From Mycobacterium sp. URHB0044 (GTDB taxonomy: Bacteria > Actinomycetota > Actinomycetes > Mycobacteriales > Mycobacteriaceae): 64,000 nt of DNA. Both the position numbers and the translations under genes were made by a program. The stretch spans positions 434,001 to 498,000 of the forward strand of contig NZ_JIAW01000001.1 of the NCBI RefSeq assembly GCF_000620625.1, in the 5' to 3' direction. Shown here piece by piece: positions 15,544 through 22,925 of this stretch (the stretch's first letter is position 1; each line of letters opens with the position of its first letter). The notes under the pieces are model-generated. The model was not told the origin of the DNA and did no database searches. It saw nothing but the letters and a program-made list of their open reading frames with translations.

Positions 15544-16188
15544 TCAGCCCGGGTACGGCGGATACGTCGCGGTCTTCAGCACGGCCGCCAGATGCGCGGC
15601 GTTGCGCGCTGCGCTCGCTGTGGTGGAAGCCACCGCCTCGGGCACCTCGTCGAGGTCGTTGTAATCGGTCGTCTGCATCGCCGGACCGTTCCAGTACGTG
15701 CATCCCTGCGCGGGAATCGTGTAGCCGACGTCGTTGAGCGCCTGGAAGAGGTCGGCGACGATCTTGTGAGCGCCGTCTTCATTGCCCACCACGGCCGCCA
15801 CCGCGACCTTCCCCACCAAAACCGGGCGCCCGGCGTCATCGGTCTCCGAGAGCTCGGCGTCCAGGCGCTCCAGGACGCGTTGGGCGACGCTCGACATGTG
15901 ACCCATCCACGTGGGCGTGCACATCACCAGAATGTCGGCGGCAAGCACCTTTTCGCGTAGCGCGGGCCACTGGTCGCCAGCACCCATGTCGGCTTGGACA
16001 CCGGGTTTGAGGTCGTAGTCGACACAACGGATCACCTCACCGGTGACGCCGACGCCGCGCAAGTCCCGAAGCAGGTGCTCCGCCATGAGCTGGCTGCTCG
16101 ACGGCGCCGGGCTCGGCTTGAGACTGCAGGCGAATGCCACCGCCGTCAACGAGGAAGCGGTCGACGCGGAATCGGACGGTTCGGTCAC
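15544..16188 (-). CDS. NAD(P)H-dependent FMN reductase/flavodoxin-like protein
   Basis: 214-residue flavodoxin-fold protein. Visible are VAFACSLKPSPAPSSSQLMAEHLL (FMN phosphate loop region), VMCTPTWMGHMSSVAQRVLERLD (the PTWMG flavin-ring motif) and VAAVVGNEDGAHKI. Relatives reduce quinones, FMN or azo compounds, here perhaps in oxidative-stress defence. GTG at 16188 is used: a SigF-type -10 ends ten bases upstream, so the mRNA would start almost at the GTG and no ribosome site is present. Upstream and overlapping is the promoter/terminal region of the ANTAR gene. Confidence 0.8.
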   Translation of the reverse strand: MTEPSDSASTASSLTAVAFACSLKPSPAPSSSQLMAEHLLRDLRGVGVTGEVIRCVDYDLKPGVQADMGAGDQWPALREKVLAADILVMCTPTWMGHMSSVAQRVLERLDAELSETDDAGRPVLVGKVAVAAVVGNEDGAHKIVADLFQALNDVGYTIPAQGCTYWNGPAMQTTDYNDLDEVPEAVASTTASAARNAAHLAAVLKTATYPPYPG

Positions 16189-16197
16189 CCGACGCCC

Positions 16198-16223
16198 ATA
16201 CCCGATGACGACCGGCTCAAACG
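16198..16223 (-). promoter_or_regulatory. SigF-type promoter, near-leaderless
   Basis: Minus strand CGTTT-N15-GGGTAT (perfect -10). The -10 ends ten bases before the GTG of the flavodoxin-like gene, so the transcript would be leaderless or nearly so. Its -35 overlaps the last codons of the ANTAR gene. Confidence 0.7.
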
Positions 16224-16501
16224 TGCGACGTCAGCCGGTTCCACTCCCGTTCCAGCACCGCGGCCGCGTCCCGGTTGACCTCGACGCCGTCACCGGTCGC
16301 CTTCGCCACCAACGCTTCTGCCACCGTGAACGGCGACAGGGCGTGCACCCGGCTCACCTCGACCAGTGTCGCCAGCGCCTGGGCGACCGAACACCGGGTC
16401 AGTCCCACCAACACGCCCTCTGCGATGTGAAACGTACGGACCGCCTCAGCGGACGACCGCGTAGGGCTCGTGCGGACACCCTGCTGATACGGCTCACTCA
16501 T
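16217..16501 (-). CDS. Small ANTAR-domain protein
   Basis: 94 residues consisting almost only of an ANTAR-like three-helix region (AEAVRTFHIAEGVLVGLTRCSVAQALATLVEVSRVHALSPFTVAEALVAKATG). ANTAR domains bind dual-hairpin RNA and prevent termination. There is no receiver or sensor domain, so activity would be set by expression or a partner. The ATG at 16501 is chosen because GGAGGTGG lies six bases upstream. A SigF-type promoter at 16527-16552 leaves a leader of about 18 bases. Confidence 0.75.
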   Translation of the reverse strand: MSEPYQQGVRTSPTRSSAEAVRTFHIAEGVLVGLTRCSVAQALATLVEVSRVHALSPFTVAEALVAKATGDGVEVNRDAAAVLEREWNRLTSHV

Positions 16502-16526
16502 CAGGCCACCTCCGTGTCTACCAGCG

Positions 16527-16552
16527 ATACCCGTCGACCAAGGCAGCAAACG
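16527..16552 (-). promoter_or_regulatory. SigF-type promoter of ANTAR gene
   Basis: Minus strand CGTTT-N15-GGGTAT, the same element sequences and spacing as the promoter at 16198-16223. It lies 26 bases upstream of the ANTAR ATG. A separate GGGTAT on the plus strand (16577-16582) faces the methyltransferase gene but has no good -35. Confidence 0.7.
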
Positions 16553-16628
16553 TGGTGATTAGACCCCCTTTTGCCGGGGTATCAAGGTCGCTGACGTTGA
16601 AGCGAGATGGGAAGCCGGAAAGGTCGAC

Positions 16629-17324
16629 ATGACAGGCGCATACGCAGATCCGCGCGGTGATTTGACCGCTCCGGTGGGTGTTTACGCCCCCCAACACGAC
16701 TCCGAACTGCTGACCGGTGTGTTGATGCGCACGGGTCTCGCGCGCGGCAGCCGGGTGGCCGATCTGTGCACCGGTAGCGGGGTGGCCGCGATCACGGCGG
16801 CTAATGACGGCGCCGTGGACGTGCTGGCGTTCGACGTATCGCCGCAAGCGGTGCGGTGCGCGAGGGCCAACGCTCTCAGTGCGGGCGTCGACGTCGACGT
16901 CCATCTCGGGTCATGGTCGCGTGCAGCCGAATTCGGCCCGTTCGATCTGGTGCTCTGCAACCCGCCGTACGTGCCAGAGCCGCCCGACGGAGACACCGAG
17001 GTGATCCCCATCCACGCCGGCCCCGCAACGGCCTTCAACGCCGGTGTCGACGGACGGCTGGTGCTCGACCCGCTGTGCGCGGCGGCGCCGGATCTGCTGG
17101 ACGAGGACGGCACGATGCTGATCGTGCACTCGGAATTCTCCGACGTCGACGCATCACTGGCGATCCTGCGTCAGACCGGGCTGAAGGCTTCCGTCATTGC
17201 GCGCCAATGGATTCCGTTCGGGCCGGTGCTGACTGCCCGCGCAGACTGGCTGCAGCGCGTCGGGAAGCTCGAGCAGGGCAGGCGAATCGAGGAGCTGGTG
17301 GTCATCCGAGCGGACGTGCCATGA
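16629..17324 (+). CDS. HemK2/MTQ2-like class I methyltransferase
   Basis: 231-residue SAM-dependent methyltransferase. Motif I is VADLCTGSGVAAITAA (residues about 44-59), the acidic strand is VLAFDVSPQAVRCARANAL, and motif IV is LVLCNPPYVPEPP, the NPPY tetrad of enzymes that methylate amide or ring nitrogens (HemK2/MTQ2, PrmC, N6-adenine enzymes). HemK2 relatives methylate a Gln in release factors, but the target here is unknown. It overlaps the downstream CDGSH gene (ATGA), so the two are coupled. Confidence 0.82.
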   Translation: MTGAYADPRGDLTAPVGVYAPQHDSELLTGVLMRTGLARGSRVADLCTGSGVAAITAANDGAVDVLAFDVSPQAVRCARANALSAGVDVDVHLGSWSRAAEFGPFDLVLCNPPYVPEPPDGDTEVIPIHAGPATAFNAGVDGRLVLDPLCAAAPDLLDEDGTMLIVHSEFSDVDASLAILRQTGLKASVIARQWIPFGPVLTARADWLQRVGKLEQGRRIEELVVIRADVP

Positions 17325-17545
17325 CCACCGGGCCACCGCGGGTGGTGCGGATCGTCCCCGGTGGCCCCATCATGGTCGAGGGGCCGGTCCGCATCGAGGC
17401 ACCCGACGGCCGGATCGTCGAGTCCGATCGGTTCATGGTCGCGATCTGTACGTGCCGCCGCAGCAAGGCCTATCCGCTGTGCGACACCAGCCATCGACGG
17501 CGCAAGCGCAGCGACGACGCGTCAGGACAGCGGCCGTCGCAGTGA
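17321..17545 (+). CDS. CDGSH-type iron-sulphur protein
   Basis: 74-residue protein with the CDGSH zinc-finger-like [2Fe-2S] motif near its C terminus: CTCRRSKAYPLCDTSH (C-x-C-x2-S-x3-P-x-C-D-x2-H), giving three Cys and one His ligand. Such proteins carry a labile redox-active cluster. The ATG at 17321 overlaps the methyltransferase stop. Its 3' end overlaps the convergent iron-enzyme gene by 24 bases. Confidence 0.85.
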   Translation: MTTGPPRVVRIVPGGPIMVEGPVRIEAPDGRIVESDRFMVAICTCRRSKAYPLCDTSHRRRKRSDDASGQRPSQ

Positions 17546-18541
17546 GGATTGGCCGGCCGACCAGCGCGTCATCATGTGGTCGGCCAGACGGTTCTCGACG
17601 ACGTCGAACGCCCGCATGCCGAAGACGACGTCCCGCTCCAAATGTGGCTCACGCGCCACCAAGTCGCCGACCACGTCGGTGCGCACCACCTGCTCGTGCA
17701 CGGCGTCGGCCTCGACGTGCTCGCGGTAGAAGTGAATGCAGGGTTCGGGTGCATTCATTCGAGTGAGAGCGTCGACCAGTCGGCGGGAACCGGGTGACGA
17801 GGTGATCTCCGTCGCGGCGAAGTGGCCGATGGCTGCGCCTCGCATGTCGCGGTGCAATCCGAACAGCGACATCAGGTTGACCGCCGCAAGTGCCTCCGCC
17901 GGAACGTGATTCAGGTAGTACAGGTACGTCGGTTCGAGGCCCGCGGCCTCCATCAGATCGGCGTACAGCTGCTGGTGCACCTGATCACCCCGCCCGCCGC
18001 CGAACTCGTCGAACTCGACGGCCACGAACGCGGCCTTGGCAGTGCCGGACAGGCGCGGTATCGCCCACGCGTGCGGATCGCCCTCCTTGAGGTGGTACGG
18101 CGACCGGTGGACGAAGTACTCCCGCATCTGATCCCAGGTGCCACGGTCGCGCAGGTAGTACGACGGGCCGTCGCCATCCGTGGGCTCGACGGACAACGCC
18201 GCCATTTCGTCGTCCGCCGACGCATCGGCATCGATCTGGCCGACGTCGCTGCGCACCGCGGCGAGGAACGCTTCCTCGAGCCGCGCCCGCAGATGCAGCA
18301 CGCCCGGATCCCACTCCCAACGGGGATCGACGTCGCTGAAGCCGCGATAGTGCAGCTCGTAGCAGACGGCAAGGGCCAGCTGCAGGTCCCGCCCATAGGG
18401 GTCGGAGTCACCGACCGGCGCCGCGACGGGCGTGTAGTAGCGCCGAGGCGGTCGGCAGGCCAGGTGGTCGATGACGGCGAAGGACAATGGCCCCGTCGCC
18501 TCGGGAAGGGCCGGTTCGAGATGCGTGGCAGCGTGCGTCAC
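17522..18541 (-). CDS. Iron-containing redox enzyme (heme-oxygenase-like diiron fold)
   Basis: 339-residue helical protein of the iron-containing redox/HDO family. Candidate metal ligands are in VEFDEFGGG (about residues 175-183) and YREHVEADAVHEQ (about 275-287), the Glu/His pattern of heme-oxygenase-like diiron oxidases and oxygenases. Substrate unknown. GTG at 18541 is supported by a perfect SigF-consensus promoter whose -10 ends ten bases upstream, implying a leaderless mRNA. The gene is convergent with the CDGSH protein, a possible redox partner (inference). Confidence 0.8.
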   Translation of the reverse strand: MTHAATHLEPALPEATGPLSFAVIDHLACRPPRRYYTPVAAPVGDSDPYGRDLQLALAVCYELHYRGFSDVDPRWEWDPGVLHLRARLEEAFLAAVRSDVGQIDADASADDEMAALSVEPTDGDGPSYYLRDRGTWDQMREYFVHRSPYHLKEGDPHAWAIPRLSGTAKAAFVAVEFDEFGGGRGDQVHQQLYADLMEAAGLEPTYLYYLNHVPAEALAAVNLMSLFGLHRDMRGAAIGHFAATEITSSPGSRRLVDALTRMNAPEPCIHFYREHVEADAVHEQVVRTDVVGDLVAREPHLERDVVFGMRAFDVVENRLADHMMTRWSAGQSSLRRPLS

Positions 18542-18550
18542 GGATTACTG

Positions 18551-18576
18551 ATACCCGCGACGCCGTCCCCAAAACC
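18551..18576 (-). promoter_or_regulatory. Perfect-consensus SigF promoter, leaderless
   Basis: Minus strand GGTTT-N15-GGGTAT matches the SigF consensus at every defined base. The -10 ends at 18551, ten bases before the GTG at 18541, the same geometry as at 16198. This is the clearest SigF-type promoter in the window. Confidence 0.85.
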
Positions 18577-18600
18577 GGTCAATTGCGCCGTCAGCAACTC

Positions 18601-19269
18601 TCACTCGGCATGCCTACCGTGCCGACTGCGCCGGTAGGCCGCGCGCCGGAAACTCGCCAGCCAACTGGGCATCAGCCGGACGCCGGGGGCTTCGTGAAGC
18701 ACGGGATCGAACGAGACGTCGCCGGGCGCGGCCACCCGTTGCAGGCGCAGGCGGGCCAACTTCTGGAAATCTCCGGTTCCGGCGGCCTGTTCGACCTCCA
18801 GGTCGAGGCCCTCCTCGGCGACGAGCCGGGCAACGACGTCGAGACTGAGCCCGCCGCCGTCGACGGGCGTCACGATTCGCGCCCGCAGCCACCAGGCCTG
18901 GCCCTGGTAGCTCAGGGGCATGACGGTGGAGAACACCGCGTCCGACCACGACGTGAGCGGGCGCAGCAGAACGCGACCAAGCGGGCCCCGCGCGGTGGAG
19001 GCAAGCAGCAGATCCCAGGAGAACGCGTCCCCGGCACCCGACGACATCCGCCAGGCCAGGCCACCGATGTCCGGTAGTGACCCGGGTAGGCCGATGCCCT
19101 TCGACAGCCTCGCCACGACGTCCCCAGTCTCGACGGGCAGCCCAACACCCGGCGCGGCGAGTCGTTCCAGCCGTCCCTCGGCGAGGATTCCGTTCGGGTG
19201 AAACAGCTTGCGGCGACGAAGTGCGGCGCCCCACTCGAAGGGCAGCGCGGCGACATCGGAGGTCTTCAT
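18601..19269 (-). CDS. Conserved protein, weakly catalase-like, function unknown
   Basis: 222 residues; not confidently recognised. The order of segments (KLFHPNGILAEGRLERLAAPGVG, then DVVARLSKGIGLPGSLPDIGGLAWRM, then FSWDLLLAST) recalls the beta-barrel core of catalase-related proteins (xVRFSxxxG...DxxGxALR), but the catalytic His and heme-ligand Tyr motifs are not evident. The ATG at 19269 lacks a ribosome site; a SigF-like element ends 11 bases upstream, so it may be leaderless. The open frame continues upstream but has no supported start. It lies 59 bases upstream of the iron enzyme gene on the same strand. Confidence 0.6.
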   Translation of the reverse strand: MKTSDVAALPFEWGAALRRRKLFHPNGILAEGRLERLAAPGVGLPVETGDVVARLSKGIGLPGSLPDIGGLAWRMSSGAGDAFSWDLLLASTARGPLGRVLLRPLTSWSDAVFSTVMPLSYQGQAWWLRARIVTPVDGGGLSLDVVARLVAEEGLDLEVEQAAGTGDFQKLARLRLQRVAAPGDVSFDPVLHEAPGVRLMPSWLASFRRAAYRRSRHGRHAE

Positions 19270-19279
19270 GCCGGCGGGG

Positions 19280-19306
19280 GTGCCCACTGGGACCGCCGCC
19301 AAAACG
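19280..19306 (-). promoter_or_regulatory. Possible SigF-like promoter
   Basis: Minus strand CGTTT-N16-GGGCAC; the -10 has two mismatches. It is supported mainly by position: it ends 11 bases before the ATG at 19269, the same leaderless geometry as the promoters at 16198 and 18551. Confidence 0.4.
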
Positions 19307-19317
19307 CCAGGCGAGCG

Positions 19318-19343
19318 GGGTTCAACTCCGGCGCAACGGGTAA
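19318..19343 (+). promoter_or_regulatory. Possible SigF-type promoter of small ORF 19393
   Basis: GGGTT-N15-GGGTAA, one mismatch in each element. It lies 50 bases upstream of the ATG at 19393 and would give a leader of about 42 bases containing GGGGAAAGG. Confidence 0.45.
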
Positions 19344-19392
19344 TCCGCCACCACAGAGGGCCTAGTGCGGGCCGTGGGGAAAGGCGGGCGTC

Positions 19393-19593
19393 ATGCCAAG
19401 GCGCAACGTAGCGGAGTCCTTCGTTCAGTACGGCATCCAGACCACCAACAGCAAGACGATCCTCATGGTGACCGAAGATCTCGACGAGGCCGCGCGCATG
19501 CTGGACCTCATCGGCGAAGGGCGTGTCATCGCGCGGACGGTCAGTTACAGCCAATGGCGCGAGGTGGAGGTCGAAGTACCCGTCAGCGGATGA
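19393..19593 (+). CDS. Small conserved-looking protein, unknown function
   Basis: 66-residue soluble protein (MPRRNVAESFVQYGIQTTNS..., then MVTEDLDEAARMLDLIGEGRVIARTVSYSQW) with a predicted alpha/beta composition and no recognised domain. The ATG at 19393 is preceded by GGGGAAAGGCGGG. The body reads as a real protein, with normal codon usage and a possible SigF-type promoter. It precedes the SDR gene on the same strand. It is probably a general-stress protein (inference). Confidence 0.65.
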   Translation: MPRRNVAESFVQYGIQTTNSKTILMVTEDLDEAARMLDLIGEGRVIARTVSYSQWREVEVEVPVSG

Positions 19594-19600
19594 CATCGGC

Positions 19601-19626
19601 GGATTCAATCGGTCGCGCGTGGGTAC
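19601..19626 (+). promoter_or_regulatory. SigF-type promoter of SDR gene
   Basis: GGATT-N15-GGGTAC, one mismatch in each element. The -10 ends 11 bases before the ATG at 19637, again pointing to a leaderless transcript. Confidence 0.55.
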
Positions 19627-19636
19627 CACGATGCGC

Positions 19637-20476
19637 ATGGGATTTCCTGACCAACACCAAGACCCGCCTGGCACGCAGTCGCAGATGACGCCGACCCCGG
19701 ACTGCGGTGAGAACTCCTATCGTGGCTCCGGTCGGCTGACCGGCAAGAAAGCCGTCATCACGGGCGGCGACAGCGGGATCGGCCGGGCCGTCGCGATCGC
19801 CTTCGCCCGCGAAGGGGCGGACGTGCTGATCTCCTACCTCGACGAGCACGAGGACGCCGCCGAGGTGGCTCGACTCGTAAAGGACGCAGGCCGCACGGCG
19901 GTCACCGTGCCTGGCGATCTGTCCGACCCGCAGCACTGCCGCGCGGTGATCGACAAGGCGAAAGACGAGTTCGGCCGCATCGACGTCCTGGTGTCGAACG
20001 CCGCGTACCAGATGACCCACGAGACGCTCGACGAGATCAGTGACGAGGAGTGGGACTACACCTTCCGCCTCAACGTGGGCGCCTACTTCCATCTGGTGAA
20101 AGCCGCTGTGCCGCACATGCCTTCGGGTTCCTCGATCATCGGCAGCTCGTCGGTGAACTCCGACATGCCATCGCCCACCCTGGCTCCGTACGCGGCGACG
20201 AAGGCCGCCATCGCGAACTTCTCCGCAAGCCTCGCACAGCTGCTCGGCGAGAAGGGCATCCGGGTGAACAGCGTTGCGCCTGGGCCGATCTGGACGCCGC
20301 TGATTCCGTCGACCATGCCGTCGGAGAAGGTGACGTCATTCGGTGAGAACACCCCGCTCGGCCGGGCAGGCCAGCCGGCCGAGCTCGCCGGAGCGTACGT
20401 CCTGCTGGCATCCGACGAGGGCAGCTACATGTCCGGGTCGCGCGTGGCGGTGACCGGGGGACGCCCGATTCTCTGA
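19637..20476 (+). CDS. SDR-family oxidoreductase, general-stress type
   Basis: 279-residue short-chain dehydrogenase/reductase with an N-terminal extension. The NAD(P) motif is GGDSGIGRAVA (TGxxxGIG type), the structural NNAG equivalent is VSNAAYQM, and the active site is S...YAATK (APYAATKAAIANF). The extension (QTPTPDCGENSYRG-like region) resembles the YdaD/YhdF-type stress SDRs. The ATG at 19637 is preferred to the one at 19631 because the -10 ends 11 bases upstream, as in the neighbouring leaderless genes; neither has a ribosome site. Substrate unknown. Confidence 0.85.
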   Translation: MGFPDQHQDPPGTQSQMTPTPDCGENSYRGSGRLTGKKAVITGGDSGIGRAVAIAFAREGADVLISYLDEHEDAAEVARLVKDAGRTAVTVPGDLSDPQHCRAVIDKAKDEFGRIDVLVSNAAYQMTHETLDEISDEEWDYTFRLNVGAYFHLVKAAVPHMPSGSSIIGSSSVNSDMPSPTLAPYAATKAAIANFSASLAQLLGEKGIRVNSVAPGPIWTPLIPSTMPSEKVTSFGENTPLGRAGQPAELAGAYVLLASDEGSYMSGSRVAVTGGRPIL

Positions 20477-20485
20477 CGGGCGGGA

Positions 20486-21673
20486 CTAGTCCGGTTCCGG
20501 TGGCGACGTCACGGTCACCGACGTACCGACGCCGTCCTTCGAATCGATGTCGATGACGCCGCCCATCGCATCGAACCGCACCAGCAGTGAACCAAGGCCG
20601 ATGTGTCCGTCGGCGACTGCCTCGTCGATGTGCGTCGGGTCGAATCCCGTTCCGTCATCGGCGATGGTCAGCACGACGCGGTCGTCGCGGCGCACCAATC
20701 CGACGGTGACGACGGTGGCGCGCGCGTGCTTGTGCACGTTGGCGAGCAGTTCCCGGGCAGCCCGGTACATCAGTGTCTGAGACGCGGGCTTGCCGACGTC
20801 ATCCAGCTCGGCGCGGACGGTGACGCCGCTGCGAGATTCGAACTGCCGCAGCAGTTCTCGTACGGCTTCGGTGAGACCGAGTTGCGCGAGTACTTGCGGA
20901 TGCAGCGCCGTCACCGTCGACCGCAGACCGGCGGCGGTCTGCTGCAGTGCGTCGTACACCAGATCCAGCGCCGGATCCGGATGGCGCTGACGCACCTCGT
21001 CCAGCTCCAGCCGAGCGGCCAGCAGGTTCTGCAGTGGGCCGTCGTGCAGGTTCTCGGCGGTGTCGCGGTTGTGCCGGTCGTCCGCCTGCAGTGCTTCGGA
21101 CACCAGCCTGCGCCGAACCTCCTGCAGAGCCTTCACCCGCGCCGATCGTCGCGACAGCACCAGACACAGCGCGGTGGTCGCCACCGCCAGCCAGAGCAGG
21201 AAGCCGAACTGTAGGTAGACCACATCGGGCAGGCCGACGTGGTCGTCGCGTTTCGAGTAGATGATCCATGCCCCGAGGTAGCACGCGGCGGTACCGAGGC
21301 CGAGAACGCCTGTCAGCACCGGCCGGTCGCCGAACGCGACGGAAAGCGGCAGCAGGAAGAAGACCGGCAGCAACGCTGCCGTCGCGCCACCGGAGACGAC
21401 GCACAGCGAGACGACCGCCAGCACGTCCACGCCAGTGGAGATCCAACCGCCCCAGGACGGCACCGGGCCGCGGAAGACGGCCACCGCCCACAGCACGGCG
21501 ACGATCGCGTACGCACCGAGGATCGCCGTGTAAACCCCGGGCAGCCAGCTGTCGACCTCCCACAACCAGACCAGGCAGCCCATCAGCGCAATCAGCGGCA
21601 GACGCAACAGCGCCGAAACTCGAACGGGTTCTGCCGCGAAGTAGTCGACGATGCGTCGGAGGTGGCGGCCCAA
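20486..21673 (-). CDS. NarL-type sensor histidine kinase
   Basis: 395-residue membrane histidine kinase. Residues about 18-175 hold five or six transmembrane segments with almost no extracytoplasmic domain, so the signal may be in or near the membrane. The HisKA_3 phosphoacceptor is His210 in TAENLHDGPLQNLLAARLEL, and the ATPase domain carries RELLANVHKHA (N box) and IADDGTGFD (G1 box). It begins two bases after the response-regulator stop on the same strand, so the two form one operon and a cognate pair. Signal unknown; it sits at the edge of the SigF-promoter-rich block. Confidence 0.88.
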   Translation of the reverse strand: MGRHLRRIVDYFAAEPVRVSALLRLPLIALMGCLVWLWEVDSWLPGVYTAILGAYAIVAVLWAVAVFRGPVPSWGGWISTGVDVLAVVSLCVVSGGATAALLPVFFLLPLSVAFGDRPVLTGVLGLGTAACYLGAWIIYSKRDDHVGLPDVVYLQFGFLLWLAVATTALCLVLSRRSARVKALQEVRRRLVSEALQADDRHNRDTAENLHDGPLQNLLAARLELDEVRQRHPDPALDLVYDALQQTAAGLRSTVTALHPQVLAQLGLTEAVRELLRQFESRSGVTVRAELDDVGKPASQTLMYRAARELLANVHKHARATVVTVGLVRRDDRVVLTIADDGTGFDPTHIDEAVADGHIGLGSLLVRFDAMGGVIDIDSKDGVGTSVTVTSPPEPD

Positions 21674-21675
21674 CG

Positions 21676-22302
21676 CTATTCCAGCAGCCCGCGACGCATC
21701 GCCTCGGCGACGGCGGCGCCGCGATCACCGACGCCGAGCTTCTCGTACAGCCGCTGCACGTGGGTCTTCACGGTGGAGGGTGCGAGGAACAGCTGCTTGG
21801 CCATCGCCGGGATGGTCTGGCCGCCCGCGATGAGGCCGAGCACCTCACGCTCGCGGGCGCTGAGCGTCGGGGTGTCCGAATCGTTGCGACGCTGAATCTC
21901 TCCGACCAGCCCTGCCGCGAGACTGGGGGCAACGACGTCGCGGCCCTTCGCGCAGTTCAACACCGCCTCGATCAGTTCGGCTCGACTGGACTCCTTGGGG
22001 ATGAAGCCCGCGGCGCCGTCCTGCAGCGCCTTGTAGACGATCGCGGATTCGTCGTGCGCGGAGATCAGTAGCACGCGCGTGGGCAGCTCGTCGCGACGGA
22101 CCGCGGCCGCGACCTGCGCGCCGTCCAGACCCGGCATCCGGTAGTCGAGCAGCGCGACCCGCGGTTGGTGCGTGCGGATGAGCTCCAACGCCGCCAAGCC
22201 ATCCTCGGCCTCGGCGACCACGTCGATCGATCCGCTGGAACTGAGTGCTCGGACCACGCCGTCACGGAACAGCGGGTGGTCGTCGCCAACCACTACGCGC
22301 AC
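21676..22302 (-). CDS. NarL/LuxR-type response regulator
   Basis: 208-residue response regulator: receiver domain (phosphoacceptor Asp53 in VALLDYRMPGLDG; acidic pair GDDH near the start; Lys in GFIPKESS) and a C-terminal LuxR-type HTH (LSAREREVLGLIAGGQTIPAMAKQLFLAPSTVKTHVQRLYEKLGV). GTG at 22302 is preferred because GGAGG lies at suitable distance and the family begins at this beta strand; GTG codons at 22329 and 22350 would lengthen it. It is partnered with the kinase two bases downstream. Confidence 0.88.
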   Translation of the reverse strand: MRVVVGDDHPLFRDGVVRALSSSGSIDVVAEAEDGLAALELIRTHQPRVALLDYRMPGLDGAQVAAAVRRDELPTRVLLISAHDESAIVYKALQDGAAGFIPKESSRAELIEAVLNCAKGRDVVAPSLAAGLVGEIQRRNDSDTPTLSAREREVLGLIAGGQTIPAMAKQLFLAPSTVKTHVQRLYEKLGVGDRGAAVAEAMRRGLLE

Positions 22303-22374
22303 CTTCTCGCCGCCTCCGACACCGGTCACGCCGTCAGCTTGGCATAACACCGCCGCCCGTTTCTCCGAACCACT

Positions 22375-22403
22375 GAGGCCCTCCCCAATTCGGGGAGGGC
22401 CTC
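22375..22403 (-). terminator. Strong hairpin after small secreted-protein gene
   Basis: GAGGCCCTCCCC (22375-22386) pairs perfectly with GGGGAGGGCCTC (22392-22403) around a 5-base loop, 26 bases beyond the stop of the gene at 22429. There is no U-tract, as is common in mycobacteria. Confidence 0.75.
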
Positions 22404-22428
22404 GCGTGTCACCACGGCCGACGCACGG

Positions 22429-22734
22429 TCAGCAGTTGAGCCCGACGTGCACGACGCTGCTGCGGTTGAAGTTCGGAACGCCCGTGAGCGGATTCGCCGA
22501 CGGCGCCTGCTGAACCTGCACGGGACGCACGGAGGCGACCGAGCAGTTCTCCATCGGGCCGGTTCCGAACTTGTTGACGATCACGCGGTGGCCGTCGGCT
22601 TGCAGCCGGGCGATGGTGTCTGCCGCCGAGCCGCCGGACGGTGCCGCGCCGGCCGTTGCCGGCCCCGCCATGATCGAAGTCGCCAGTCCGGCGCCCGCAA
22701 TTCCCAACGCCATTCCGATGCGTTTCATCCTCAT
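22429..22734 (-). CDS. Small secreted protein
   Basis: 101-residue exported protein. MRMKR is followed by a hydrophobic stretch and Ala-rich cleavage region (GMALGIAGAGLATSIMAGPATAGA, cut near residue 30). The mature part, SAADTIARLQADGHRVIVNKFGTGPMENCSVASVRP and ending VVHVGLNC, has two Cys likely to form a disulphide. It belongs to a type of small mycobacterial secreted protein of unknown role. The ATG at 22734 is chosen because GGAGGAAGAG directly precedes it; an upstream ATG at 22749 contains that ribosome site. It appears to be a single gene between two strong hairpins. Confidence 0.8.
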   Translation of the reverse strand: MRMKRIGMALGIAGAGLATSIMAGPATAGAAPSGGSAADTIARLQADGHRVIVNKFGTGPMENCSVASVRPVQVQQAPSANPLTGVPNFNRSSVVHVGLNC

Positions 22735-22866
22735 TTTCTCTTCCTCCATTTCGACGTTGAAACTCTGACAATTCGAGGTTACGTTCGGCGCCGAAAGAGG
22801 TGCAATCAATTCATACGATGCGCCTATCAAATGAGGTTCATGTGAATTGCGTTCCGCCACAGACGC

Positions 22867-22900
22867 GAATGGGCGGGCCGCAAACACGGCCCGCCCATTC
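22867..22900 (-). terminator. 14-bp-stem hairpin after SulP-carbonic anhydrase gene
   Basis: GAATGGGCGGGCCG (22867-22880) and CGGCCCGCCCATTC (22887-22900) form a perfect 14-bp stem with a 6-base loop, 26 bases beyond the stop of the gene ending at 22926. Placement suits termination of that minus-strand transcript. Confidence 0.75.
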
Positions 22901-22925
22901 CATGCGCTACTAACTGTGCATTGCG

